The notes beneath the pieces were generated by a model. The model saw only the letters and a list, made by a program, of their open reading frames with translations, had not been told where the DNA came from and did no database searches. Made by a program: the position numbers and the translations under genes. From the NCBI GenBank assembly GCA_944350275.1, contig CALVOK010000011.1:89698-137315 (forward strand): DNA of 47,618 nucleotides, given 5' to 3'. Of the stretch, positions 14,636-23,592 are shown piece by piece. This DNA is from an uncultured Clostridia bacterium (GTDB lineage Bacteria > Bacillota > Clostridia > Christensenellales > UBA1242). Position 1 is the stretch's first letter. Each line of letters opens with the position of its first letter.

Positions 14636-17110
14636 CTATCTTTTTACCACTTCTTTTGAATAAAATTCAATTACATCGCCTTCTTTGTAGTCAATATTAT
14701 CCTTAAGTTTTATTCCGCATTCAAATCCTTTATTAACTTCTGCTTTCTCATCTTTGACAATTCTCAAAGACTCAACAGTTGTTTTTCCTATTTCTTCGTT
14801 GTCTCTTTTTACAACCGCTATAGCATTACGTGTTGCCTTTCCATCTTTGATATAACTTCCTGCAATCTTACCCGCAGTTGAAAGTTTAAATACCATTCGT
14901 ATTTCGGCACTACCAATGTAAACCTCTTGGTATTTTACACTCAACATACCATTTATAGCATTTGTCACATCGTCAACAACTTCATAAATAATCTTATATT
15001 CTTTGATTTGGACTTTGTTGTTTTCTGCAAGTGCCTTTGCCTTTGCAACTGGCTTTTGATTAAAGCATATAATTACCGCTCCAGTTGTTTCAGCAAGGAT
15101 TACATCACTTTCAGTCACTGCACCTGCTCCACTATGAACAATATTTACTTTTGCCTCTTCATTTCTTATTGCAAGAAGAGATGATTTCAATGCTTCAACA
15201 GAACCCATTGTGTCCGCTTTAATTATGATATTAAGATTTTTAAGGTGCCCCTCATGAACCATGTTCATAAAGTTATCAAGTGTTACACCAGATGAGTGCT
15301 CTGTTCTTTCTTTCTTAATTTTGTCAATTCGCTCTTGTATAACCTGTTTTGATAATGTTTCTTCAACAGCATAAACCTCATCCCCAGAGGATGGAACTTC
15401 ATTAAACCCTAAAATCTCAACAGGAGTCGAAGGCAAAGCCTCTTTGACAGATTTTCCTTTGTCATTAAACATTGCTCTGACTTTACCATAGGTAATACCT
15501 GACATAATTGAGTCACCTACATGAAGAGTTCCATTTTGCACAATAACTGACGCAACAGGACCTCGATTTTTATCAAGTTCCGCTTCAATCACCACAGCAG
15601 TTGCCATCTTCTTAGGATTTGCTTTAAGTTCCAGCATTTCACTTACGAGCAGTATTGTTTGCTTAAGTTCGTCAAGTCCCATACCTGTTTTTGCAGAAAT
15701 TGGAACACAAATAGCATCTCCTCCCCATTCTTCTGGTAGTACTCCATTTTCTGCCAGTTGTTGCTTAATTTTTTCAGGATTTGCCTCAGGTTTATCCATT
15801 TTATTTATTGCAACAATTATTGGTACATTTGCTGCTTTGATATGATTTATAGCCTCAACTGTCTGTGGCATAACTCCATCATCTGCTGCAACAACAAGTA
15901 TAGCAATATCTGTTGCTTTTGCACCCCTCGCCCTCATTGCAGTAAAAGCAGCATGACCTGGTGTGTCAATAAAAGTAATTTTCTCACCATTAAAAGATAT
16001 TTGATAAGCACCAATACTTTGAGTTATCCCGCCTGCCTCACCTGCAACAACATTTGTCTTTCTAAAGGCATCTAGAAGTGAGGTTTTACCATGGTCTACA
16101 TGTCCCATAACAGCAACAATAGGTGGACGTTTTACTAAATCTTTCTCGTCATCCTGACTTGAAGCAGATTCAATCAATTTTTCTTCATATGATTTATCAA
16201 TTTTAAGTTCAAGAGTTATACCAAAATCACTTGCAATCAGTTCTGCAGTTTCATAATCAATATTTGAGTTTATTGTAGCCATAATTCCAAGTAACATTAA
16301 TTTCTTTACTATTTCTGTAACCGGTTTTCCAATTTTTTCGCTAAAATCTTTTATAGTAATTTCTTTTGCTGTTAAAACTGCATGTTTAATTGAAACAGTG
16401 TTTGTCGCTTTTTGTTCTTTTTTCTTCTTTATGCTTTTTCTTGAACCGAATGAAACTTCTTCAATTCCATTTTCATCTTCAACAAAAACATTATTTCTAC
16501 GTTGTTCATCCCTACGTTTTTGACCTTGTTTTCGTTCTTCACTGTTTGAATGTTTTTGTGCATACTTGGTTTTATTTGCATAATTGCGTTCATTTTTTAA
16601 ATCAATCTCAGGTGGCTCGCTTGTAAACGAACGATAATTATTTCCTTTTGCAGACACAAAATTGTTATTACCAAATTTTTTGTTTTGAGTATTACTTTTG
16701 CCAAAGTTATTAAAAGGTTTATTATCTTTTCTATCTTTGTTAAATGTAGGCTTATTTGCTCTGTTATCAACTTTGTTGAATCTAGTTTGTTGATAATTTC
16801 TTTGAGTATTTTGATTATTATCAAATTTTTTAAAATTAGTCTTTTCTGGCTTTTTATCATCAACAAAAGTAGGTTCAGATGTTTTTGTCTTAACCTGTTC
16901 TACTTTATTTTCTTCATGAGGTTGTTCAATTATGACTTGATTTTTTTCAACATTTGCCAACTCAACCTGTTTAATTTTATTTGCAAGATTTTTGCCAAAA
17001 ATATCGACTTGAGCCCTTGTATTTTTTATATCACGTAAGATTTGAGTTATCTCACCCTCTTTTTGTAACTCATGAATTTTTCTTAAATTTTGTAATGATT
17101 GATTAGCCAA
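14636..17110 (-). CDS. infB: Translation initiation factor IF-2
   Basis: IF-2 is the GTPase that brings initiator tRNA to the 30S subunit. The 824-residue protein has a long Lys/Asn/Gln-rich N-terminus (1-225) and one IF2_N domain (about 232-300, KEITIKDFSEKIGKPVTEIV). The G domain follows: VAVMGHVDHGKTSLLDAF (G1), GAYQISFNGEKITFIDTPGH (G3), VPIIVAINKMDKPEANPE (G4) and VPISAKTGMGLDELKQT (G5). The C-terminal domains contain DTMGSVEALKSSLLAI and FECGIKLKDNIDYKEGDVIE. The start is TTG with SD AAAGGAG. A gap of 148 bases separates it from ylxQ. Confidence 0.97.
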   Translation of the reverse strand: MANQSLQNLRKIHELQKEGEITQILRDIKNTRAQVDIFGKNLANKIKQVELANVEKNQVIIEQPHEENKVEQVKTKTSEPTFVDDKKPEKTNFKKFDNNQNTQRNYQQTRFNKVDNRANKPTFNKDRKDNKPFNNFGKSNTQNKKFGNNNFVSAKGNNYRSFTSEPPEIDLKNERNYANKTKYAQKHSNSEERKQGQKRRDEQRRNNVFVEDENGIEEVSFGSRKSIKKKKEQKATNTVSIKHAVLTAKEITIKDFSEKIGKPVTEIVKKLMLLGIMATINSNIDYETAELIASDFGITLELKIDKSYEEKLIESASSQDDEKDLVKRPPIVAVMGHVDHGKTSLLDAFRKTNVVAGEAGGITQSIGAYQISFNGEKITFIDTPGHAAFTAMRARGAKATDIAILVVAADDGVMPQTVEAINHIKAANVPIIVAINKMDKPEANPEKIKQQLAENGVLPEEWGGDAICVPISAKTGMGLDELKQTILLVSEMLELKANPKKMATAVVIEAELDKNRGPVASVIVQNGTLHVGDSIMSGITYGKVRAMFNDKGKSVKEALPSTPVEILGFNEVPSSGDEVYAVEETLSKQVIQERIDKIKKERTEHSSGVTLDNFMNMVHEGHLKNLNIIIKADTMGSVEALKSSLLAIRNEEAKVNIVHSGAGAVTESDVILAETTGAVIICFNQKPVAKAKALAENNKVQIKEYKIIYEVVDDVTNAINGMLSVKYQEVYIGSAEIRMVFKLSTAGKIAGSYIKDGKATRNAIAVVKRDNEEIGKTTVESLRIVKDEKAEVNKGFECGIKLKDNIDYKEGDVIEFYSKEVVKR

Positions 17111-17258
17111 TATAATCTCCTTTTAATTCTTTAACTTTATAATATTAAAATGTTATGAAAAATAATTAATTTTTATTTCCACAACCTTAAACAATAATTT
17201 GTGCCACAATTTTTTAATATAATTTCACCTTTGTTTGCAACTTTTGCTTGTGCTTAAG

Positions 17259-17546
17259 TTAATTTCTGATGATATTATATATAATTTCACTGAGTTTTTT
17301 GTTTTTTAAAGCAATCAACTTACAGTTTGGAATATTTATTATATCTTGTAAATTTTCAAATTCAACTGTTAAAATACCTCTTGATTTAATTCTTTCAACA
17401 ATTTTCATGGTATTTTTTGCCGAACTCTTATCGTATATCAGCAGATACAGTTTTTTGTTATAATTATATAGTTTATCTCCGCCAATTATAACATACCCTG
17501 CCTTTTTTGCAATATTTAGATAGCCTTGCAGTTTTACTCTATCCAA
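17259..17546 (-). CDS. ylxQ: L7Ae-like ribosomal/K-turn protein YlxQ
   Basis: This 95-residue protein has the L7Ae-like pattern: LNIAKKAGYVIIGGDKLYNY, YLLIYDKSSAKNTMKIVERI and LIALKNKKLSEIIYNI. YlxQ proteins bind kink-turn RNAs, and their cellular role is not settled. It starts at TTG with SD AAGGAG and overlaps ylxR by 8 bases. The nusA-ylxR-ylxQ-infB order is standard. Confidence 0.9.
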   Translation of the reverse strand: MDRVKLQGYLNIAKKAGYVIIGGDKLYNYNKKLYLLIYDKSSAKNTMKIVERIKSRGILTVEFENLQDIINIPNCKLIALKNKKLSEIIYNIIRN

Positions 17547-17790
17547 GAATTACTCCTTTTATATTTTCATATACCTCATCACTTATGTTGCATTTGAAAT
17601 TTTTGTTAAGAAGTTTTTGTTTTCTTAATTTCTCATAACAATCCTTGTTTCTGCAAATATAAGCCCCTCTACCGTTCTTTTTGCCAGTTTCATCAATTGT
17701 AATAGTTCCATCTTTATCCTTAACAATGCGAAGCAATTCTCTTTTATCTTTCATATTTCGACACGCTATACACATCCTTAATTTTTCCAT
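17539..17790 (-). CDS. ylxR: YlxR family RNA-binding/nucleoid-associated protein
   Basis: This 83-residue protein has the DUF448/YlxR signature: RMCIACRNMKDKRELLRIVK, TGKKNGRGAYICRNKDCYEK and LLNKNFKC. The paired cysteines (C..C and C....C) are typical. In Bacillus, YlxR (RnpM) modulates RNase P and acts as a nucleoid-associated regulator. It lies 7 bases after nusA. Confidence 0.92.
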   Translation of the reverse strand: MEKLRMCIACRNMKDKRELLRIVKDKDGTITIDETGKKNGRGAYICRNKDCYEKLRKQKLLNKNFKCNISDEVYENIKGVILG

Positions 17791-17797
17791 TTTTCAC

Positions 17798-18964
17798 CTA
17801 ATTTTCATCATTGTCATCAAGTGGAGAAATTTCTTCTAATTCTTCAAGGTCAGACAAACCTTGGAAGGCATCTTCATCACTTAATTCAGTAAGTTCATAC
17901 TCAGGTTCTTTGACATCTTGTTTAGAAACAGAACTTTCAGGTTTTACCTCTATTTTCCATCCTGTTAATCTAGCAGCAAGTCGAACATTTTGACCATTCT
18001 TTCCTATTGCTAAAGATAATTTATCATCTGAAACAATGACTCTTGATGAATGTAGGCTTTCATTTGTCTCAACACTTATAACAGGTGCAGGACTAAGCGC
18101 TTTTGCAATATACTCAAGTGGGTCATCACTATATTCAATGAGGTCAATTTTTTCACCATTAAGTTCAGCCGATATTGTATCAATTCTCTGTCCATGGAAA
18201 CCCACACAAGTCCCAATAGGGTCAACATTAGGTCTATCAGTGTAAACTGCAACTTTAGTTCTGTTTCCTGCGTCTCTAGCAATATTTTTTATCACTATTT
18301 CACCAGATGCTACTTCAGGTATTTCTAATTCAAACAATTTTCGAACAAAACCGATATTGCTTCTAGTGACCTGAATTTGTGTTCCTTTAAAAGAATCTTT
18401 TATCTTTTTAACATAAACTTTGACACGGTCACCAACATTAAATTTCTCACCAGGTATTTGGTCAGAAGGCAACATAACACCCTCAGTGTGAGTATTTGAG
18501 ATTTGGACATAAACTGTTCCATTATCAATTCTTTTTACAATTGTGGTTAGAAGTTCATCCTCTTTTTCGGAAAGTTCAGAAAGAGCCATTTGTTTTTCTA
18601 TTTCCTTTAACTTTTGCATAACCACTTGTTTAGCAGTCTGAGCAGCAATACGTCCAAAGTCTTTGGTAGATTCTTCTGTGGTAACAATATCACCTACTTT
18701 ATAAGATTTTTTAATAAGTCTTGCTTCGGCAAGTGAAATTTCTTTGTCAGGATCTTGAACTTCGTCTACAACTGTTTTGTAAGAATAAATTTTTATAGTT
18801 GATTTTTCTGGATTTAATTTTACCATTGCTGATTTTGCTTGACCATACATCTTTTTATATGCTGACGTGAGAGCAGTCTCAAGTGTTGAAATAAATGCCT
18901 CTTTATTAATCTTCTTTTCTGCCTCTAAGTCATCAAGTGCTTGAAAAAAATCTTTATTAATCAT
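17798..18964 (-). CDS. nusA: Transcription termination/antitermination factor NusA
   Basis: This 388-residue protein has the N-terminal RNA-polymerase-binding domain (1-125, KEAFISTLETALTSAYKKMY), an S1 domain (about 130-200, VKRIDNGTVYVQISNTHTEG), and KH1/KH2 domains (NVDPIGTCVGFHGQRIDTIS; SLAIGKNGQNVRLAARLTGW). The C-terminus is short and acidic, as in other Firmicutes without the AR repeats. NusA controls pausing, termination and folding of nascent RNA. SD AAGGAG, 11 bases after rimP. Confidence 0.97.
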   Translation of the reverse strand: MINKDFFQALDDLEAEKKINKEAFISTLETALTSAYKKMYGQAKSAMVKLNPEKSTIKIYSYKTVVDEVQDPDKEISLAEARLIKKSYKVGDIVTTEESTKDFGRIAAQTAKQVVMQKLKEIEKQMALSELSEKEDELLTTIVKRIDNGTVYVQISNTHTEGVMLPSDQIPGEKFNVGDRVKVYVKKIKDSFKGTQIQVTRSNIGFVRKLFELEIPEVASGEIVIKNIARDAGNRTKVAVYTDRPNVDPIGTCVGFHGQRIDTISAELNGEKIDLIEYSDDPLEYIAKALSPAPVISVETNESLHSSRVIVSDDKLSLAIGKNGQNVRLAARLTGWKIEVKPESSVSKQDVKEPEYELTELSDEDAFQGLSDLEELEEISPLDDNDEN

Positions 18965-18975
18965 TTTTATACTCC

Positions 18976-19437
18976 TTAAAATTTAATTATTGGCACAATA
19001 TGTGCAATCTTATCTCTTTGTAAAGTTAGTGTTTTCCCGCTAACTTCAATAGATATTTCATTTTCATTGTAATTTTTTAGTACACCTTCAAATTTCTTTT
19101 TGCCATCCATCTTCGCAAACAATGTAACTTCAATTTCTTTATCAATGTTACGTTTAAAGTCTCTTTCCGTTTTAAGTGGTCTGTCAATTCCTGGTGAACT
19201 TATGTTTAAAATGTATGGTGCATTATCAGTAGGATTTAACTCTTCCAAAAGTCCATCTATTTCTTTAGACACTTTTTCGCAATCATCAATTTGCACTCCA
19301 CCATCCCTATCAATGTAGAAAGTTAAATTCATTCCATCAGATTTTTTTACATATTCAACCTCAACTACTTCATAGCCCATGTTTTCTATAACAGGAACGA
19401 CTTTTTCTTCACAAATAGTTTTTACTTTACTTGCCAA
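18976..19437 (-). CDS. rimP: Ribosome maturation factor RimP
   Basis: The protein contains the RimP features VVPVIENMGYEVVEVEYVKK, FYIDRDGGVQIDDCEKVSKE and NISSPGIDRPLKTERDFKRN, and has 153 residues from the start chosen. An ATG at 19449 is in frame, but GGAGGT follows that ATG and lies 5 bases before TTG (19435-19437). The TTG start gives MASKVKTICEEKVVPV, matching the usual N-terminus, so I prefer TTG. RimP helps assemble the 30S subunit. It is the first gene of the nusA operon and is preceded by a strong hairpin and promoter. Confidence 0.94.
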   Translation of the reverse strand: MASKVKTICEEKVVPVIENMGYEVVEVEYVKKSDGMNLTFYIDRDGGVQIDDCEKVSKEIDGLLEELNPTDNAPYILNISSPGIDRPLKTERDFKRNIDKEIEVTLFAKMDGKKKFEGVLKNYNENEISIEVSGKTLTLQRDKIAHIVPIIKF

Positions 19438-19453
19438 ATTTACCTCCATCTAT

Positions 19454-19491
19454 GAAGTAGGGAGCGATGCTTTTGCACGCTCCCTACCTTC
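19454..19491 (-). promoter_or_regulatory. Strong hairpin in the rimP-nusA operon leader
   Basis: On the minus strand GAAGGTAGGGAGCG pairs with CGCTCCCTACTTC (one bulge), and the stem continues with TGC-AAAA-GCA after a second bulge. This makes about 16 pairs with a tetraloop. It ends about 8 bases before the rimP SD and has no T-run, so it is not a simple terminator. It is unusually GC-rich for this genome. Its role is unknown. Confidence 0.7.
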
Positions 19492-19502
19492 AAGTCATTA
19501 TT

Positions 19503-19531
19503 ATTATAGCAAATCATTATAATAAAATCAA
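19503..19531 (-). promoter_or_regulatory. Sigma-A promoter of the rimP-nusA-infB operon
   Basis: Minus-strand -35 TTGATT (19526-19531) and perfect -10 TATAAT (19503-19508), 17-base spacer. The transcript would start close to 19496, so the leader hairpin is almost at its 5' end. Confidence 0.75.
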
Positions 19532-19587
19532 GTATATTTATAAAGTTTTTTACAATTTATGTAAAATATTTTTAAAATATAACTTTC

Positions 19588-21147
19588 CTATTCCTCTTTT
19601 GTTTTCTTTCTATTAAGTTCCATCAATACCTGAGCAGTTGCGTATGCATCATTAAATGCCCTGTGTGCATTTTCAAGTTTTAAGCCTAAATACTTAACAA
19701 CAGTGCCTAACTTAAAATTACTTGGTTTAATGTTTGCCTGTTTTGCAACAATAAATGCATCAATTACCGTGTTGTTAAATGGAATATGTAATTTATTTGT
19801 TATTTTTTTTATAAATTTTAAGTCAAATCCAACAATATTGTACCCGCTTATTATACAATCTTTTGACCAATCACAAAAGTCAATAATAACATCCTCTATT
19901 TTAGGTGCTTTGGCTACCATTTCGTTAGTTATGTGCGTCAATTGTTGTACTTCTATAGGAATAGGATTTTTCGGTTTTGCAAAACTTGAGAATCTCTCAG
20001 TTACCTCACCATGTTCAATCTTTACCGCACCAATCTCAGTTATTTCGCATTGGTCAGGGTCAAGTCCGGTAGTTTCAATATCAAAAACAACAATATTGTT
20101 TTTAAGAATAAAATCATTATACACTACCTTTTGGTCAAACAAAAATGCTTGTGTGCTACGTGGCAAGAGGTCAGGAAAGACAACTTGTCTATGGTTGTTT
20201 AAAATGTATTCTATGGATTGATTTTCTTCTTTTTTCGCCTCTTCAAAACAAGGATTAGCAAGAGAAATTCTTTTTATATAGTATGTAAGTTTTCCATTAA
20301 TTCCAGTTTTTAAATCACCTACACACAAAATAAATGTTTGTTCTTCAAGACTTTCAAGAGTTTTCTCATGAGTCTTAGGACAAAAATAAACGCAGTCAAT
20401 CTGTCCATCAATATCTTTTAGAGAAAAAGTATAAAGTGCCTTTTCCTCGCCAGCATGCTTACCCTTTTTTAAAATAAATCTTCTTTGATTTTTATTGGAA
20501 AGAAAACCGGCTAAAATTACCGCCGTCTTTTGTTTTTTATTGTCCTTTATATACTCTGGTTTTGGAATAATGTCTCCGCCTATCAATTTTTTCTCAACAT
20601 TGACATTATACCTCTTTGCTTTTGTAAGTGGAGGCAAAATGTCGTCACAAACTATCTCGTCAGGTAAAGCCTCTTCATTTTCATCAATATTTATAATGAA
20701 GTTTGCAATGTATAATTTATCAAGGTAGTCTTTTAATTGTGTTTTGAGTTCAAAATCATTTATTAAAGATAAAATATCTTGATTAAGTTTAATATCAATA
20801 TTAACATCAAGTTGATTACTGCTGACACTTATATTTTCTAATAATATATAAGGCGACAATCCTTTTTTATTTTGCTGGAAAAATTTAACTATATCTTCCA
20901 ATATAAGTCTCTCATCCAAATAACTTTTCTTGAATTTAACTTTTGTCTCACCATTTAAAGAAAGTTCGTCTTTATAATAATTTGAGACCTCTTGCTTATC
21001 CTCTTCGCTTATCTCTGTTAAAGTATAAGGATATAACAAAGTTATTGTGCAAATCTCAGTAATTTTATCATACACAACACTATACATTTTTAAATAATTA
21101 TACTTATTGTCAAATTTTTTATTTAACAAATCTATTGTATCAATCAT
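19588..21147 (-). CDS. PolC-derived 3'-5' exonuclease lacking PHP and polymerase domains
   Basis: The 519-residue protein occupies the polC position between rseP and rimP but is about a third of PolC length. Residues 1-190 resemble the PolC N-terminal region. At 195-310 is the PolC OB domain (LIGGDIIPKPEYIKD; FSLKDIDGQIDCVYF). At 355-515 is a DnaQ-type exonuclease with all catalytic residues: VVFDIETTGLDPDQCEITEI (ExoI D and E), GYNIVGFDLKFIKKI (ExoII D) and ENAHRAFNDAYATAQVLM (ExoIII H and D). Only about 45 residues link OB to exonuclease, so the first PHP half found there in PolC is gone, as are the rest of PHP, the palm-fingers and the C-terminus. No clear SD precedes the ATG. Function, for example proofreading in trans, is inference. 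Confidence 0.88.
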   Translation of the reverse strand: MIDTIDLLNKKFDNKYNYLKMYSVVYDKITEICTITLLYPYTLTEISEEDKQEVSNYYKDELSLNGETKVKFKKSYLDERLILEDIVKFFQQNKKGLSPYILLENISVSSNQLDVNIDIKLNQDILSLINDFELKTQLKDYLDKLYIANFIINIDENEEALPDEIVCDDILPPLTKAKRYNVNVEKKLIGGDIIPKPEYIKDNKKQKTAVILAGFLSNKNQRRFILKKGKHAGEEKALYTFSLKDIDGQIDCVYFCPKTHEKTLESLEEQTFILCVGDLKTGINGKLTYYIKRISLANPCFEEAKKEENQSIEYILNNHRQVVFPDLLPRSTQAFLFDQKVVYNDFILKNNIVVFDIETTGLDPDQCEITEIGAVKIEHGEVTERFSSFAKPKNPIPIEVQQLTHITNEMVAKAPKIEDVIIDFCDWSKDCIISGYNIVGFDLKFIKKITNKLHIPFNNTVIDAFIVAKQANIKPSNFKLGTVVKYLGLKLENAHRAFNDAYATAQVLMELNRKKTKEE

Positions 21148-21158
21148 TAGTAAATATT

Positions 21159-22403
21159 TTATAACAGAAAATGCAAGATGTCAACTAAAATCACAAATCC
21201 AAAAAGAATAAATAGTCCAATTGTATGAATTAAATTTTCAGTCTCTCGTTTTATTGGTTTTTTCCTGATGGCCTCAATCGTCGTGAACAAGACATGAGCG
21301 CCGTCTAATGCAGGTATAGGCAGTGCATTAAAAATTGCCAAGTTCGCCGAAATAAGAGGTATCAATAATAATATATTTGCAAAATTAGATTGAGTAAACG
21401 TTGCTATTGTTTCTATTGTAGTTAAAGGTCCTCCTATTGATGACAACGGAAGTTGAAAGGTAATTAAGAGCCATAGCGATTTTAATACTACCCAAGCAAG
21501 ACCAAAAGCAAAAGGAACCGCACGTTCTAATGCTTCTCCAAAAGAGTATACATAGGCACTTACCCTGCCATCAAAGCAATATGCATATGATATTTCATAC
21601 TCACCCTCTATAACATTCCCACTACTATCATATTTTGGAGTATTAAGTTCAACTTGATAAAACCCTATATACACATTGTCTATATATTCGCCATTTCTTT
21701 TTACTACAGCGGTAGTGTGCTCGTCATACCCTAAAAATGCCTCACGTTCATCATAGTTTTCAGATTGTTTTCTTTCCTCATTTTCAAGGTAAGACATAAG
21801 GTTTTTATATTCTGTAGTTCTTAAATTTCCATATAGAGAACCATAAGCAAAATCAATTTTTTCACCATTAATGGAAATTATTATATCACCAGGCTGTAGT
21901 GTCTCAGCACCCTCAGGTATATTTATAAGATTTGTAACCGCTCCACTTTCTTTATTAATTAATTTATTATCTATTTTCTCTCCAAAAACATCATACAAAG
22001 CATTGCTTGTTATATCAAAGTTTGTTTGAACTTGAGGAACATCATAACCTACAGTACAAAGTAAAATTAATGAAAAAATAACCGCCGCTGCAAAATTAAA
22101 TGTAACACCTGCCAAAAAAACAAGTATCCTTTTCCAAGGTGGTTGATTGGTAAAAGCATCCTTATCTTCAGGATTAGTTTCGTCCTCACCTGCAAATGCA
22201 CAATATCCACCTAGCGGGAAAATTCTAAGAGAAATTAACTCTCCTCTTTTATTTTTACGAGAAAAAATGGCTTTACCAAAACCCACTGAAAATTCCGTAA
22301 TTTTAAAATTTAACATCCTGCCTATTGTGTAATGGCCAAATTCATGAATAAGGACCATCAAAAGAAGAATTGCAATGGCAAGAATAATATAAAGAATTAT
22401 CAT
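21159..22403 (-). CDS. rseP: Site-2 intramembrane metalloprotease RseP/RasP
   Basis: This 414-residue protein has the HExxH zinc motif in the first membrane helix (LMVLIHEFGHYTIGRMLNFK), then PPWKRILVFLAGVTFNFAAA, a PDZ region (GAETLQPGDIIISINGEKID) and the second catalytic motif FNALPIPALDGAHVLFTTIE. RseP/RasP cleaves anti-sigma factors and signal-peptide remnants within the membrane. The middle region is longer than usual, with an inserted Tyr/Glu-rich segment (about residues 190-260). In other Clostridia dxr precedes it and ispG follows it; neither is here. SD GTGAGGT. Confidence 0.94.
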   Translation of the reverse strand: MIILYIILAIAILLLMVLIHEFGHYTIGRMLNFKITEFSVGFGKAIFSRKNKRGELISLRIFPLGGYCAFAGEDETNPEDKDAFTNQPPWKRILVFLAGVTFNFAAAVIFSLILLCTVGYDVPQVQTNFDITSNALYDVFGEKIDNKLINKESGAVTNLINIPEGAETLQPGDIIISINGEKIDFAYGSLYGNLRTTEYKNLMSYLENEERKQSENYDEREAFLGYDEHTTAVVKRNGEYIDNVYIGFYQVELNTPKYDSSGNVIEGEYEISYAYCFDGRVSAYVYSFGEALERAVPFAFGLAWVVLKSLWLLITFQLPLSSIGGPLTTIETIATFTQSNFANILLLIPLISANLAIFNALPIPALDGAHVLFTTIEAIRKKPIKRETENLIHTIGLFILFGFVILVDILHFLL

Positions 22404-22620
22404 TAGACCTCACAATTGTTTTTATAAATTAGTGCAATTTTCTTTCGTAATGATAAAGATTGACTTAAAAAATTAAAAACTAATTAAAATTAACAAAACT
22501 CAAAACTTTTTATTGACTTTAAATTAGTTTTTGCCGATGATAAAAATAACATATCACATTATAAAACAAAAATAGAAGGTTTAAACAAAAATGAATTAAC
22601 CATTTTAATATTATATTTTA

Positions 22621-23592
22621 TTATAAAACAGCAAATAATATGCTAAATGCAATAAAGACAAAAGGAGCAACAAAAACATATGAATCAAAGCGGTCAAGCA
22701 TACCGCCATGACCTGGTAGTAATTTACCTGAATCTTTTACCCCAGCGCTCCGCTTTAAATAACTTTCAAACAAATCACCTGCCTGGCTAATAATAGAACC
22801 TATAAAAGATATTATTACAATTTTCCAAACTTCTATTCCACTTCCAAGCAAAATGCTATTCATTGCGGGTATTGAATACAAAATATAATATACTGCTACA
22901 GATAGAAGAACACACCAAAGGAGTCCACCTACAGCACCTGAGATTGTCTTTTTAGGACTGATTTTTGGTGCTAGTTTTTTCCCTTCGAAAAGTCCTCCCA
23001 TAAGATAAGCAAACGTATCTGTAAAAATAGGGATTAATAATGCAAACAAAAGCACAAAGAAAGATACCCAGCCATCAAAACCTACAAGGGATGGAAAAGT
23101 GGTCGTCATATCTTCAAAATGATTGATAAGTGACAAAAATGCAAGTAGGAATGCAGGATAAACAAAAACAACTGTTGTATTAAGGGCCTTGATTAAAGAA
23201 TATTTTGCAACGCTCATGGACTTGTCCAATTGTCTTGTCCTAATTTCAGCCCTAGTCGCATGATATCTTATTATAGACCAAACAAATGTAATGGCAAAAA
23301 ATACTACAATCATAGCAACTGCAATTACAAGTGTATAAATAAGTCCAATTGACGAATCATAAGCAGTACAAAGTAATAAAGCAATCATTAAAAATGCAGG
23401 AAAAATCGTTGCCAAAATTTGATTATTAAATTTCCCCATTTTTGTAAAAAGTTTTGATGCCTCAAAACATGAGTAACATAACACTAAAAGTATTAATGCA
23501 TCAAAAAAATAACTACTTACATATACTTTTAATATAAAAGCGATTGCAAGCACAAGCAATATACCTAAAGATGTCATAAGTCTAGTTTTCAA
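22621..23592 (-). CDS. cdsA: Phosphatidate cytidylyltransferase
   Basis: This 323-residue polytopic protein has about eight membrane segments and the CdsA signature at the C-terminus: SIISQAGDLFESYLKRSAGV, KDSGKLLPGHGGMLDRFDSY. The enzyme makes CDP-diacylglycerol from phosphatidic acid and CTP. It starts at TTG after GGAGGT, overlapping the uppS stop. After it come 217 bases without a gene (22404-22620), where dxr would be expected. Confidence 0.95.
   Translation of the reverse strand: MKTRLMTSLGILLVLAIAFILKVYVSSYFFDALILLVLCYSCFEASKLFTKMGKFNNQILATIFPAFLMIALLLCTAYDSSIGLIYTLVIAVAMIVVFFAITFVWSIIRYHATRAEIRTRQLDKSMSVAKYSLIKALNTTVVFVYPAFLLAFLSLINHFEDMTTTFPSLVGFDGWVSFFVLLFALLIPIFTDTFAYLMGGLFEGKKLAPKISPKKTISGAVGGLLWCVLLSVAVYYILYSIPAMNSILLGSGIEVWKIVIISFIGSIISQAGDLFESYLKRSAGVKDSGKLLPGHGGMLDRFDSYVFVAPFVFIAFSILFAVL

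Noticed and set aside
22404..22620. Short frames in the cdsA-rseP gap as a dxr remnant
   Set aside because: The only ATG-led frames are about 14 codons with no SD and no similarity to Dxr; I see nothing recognisable there.
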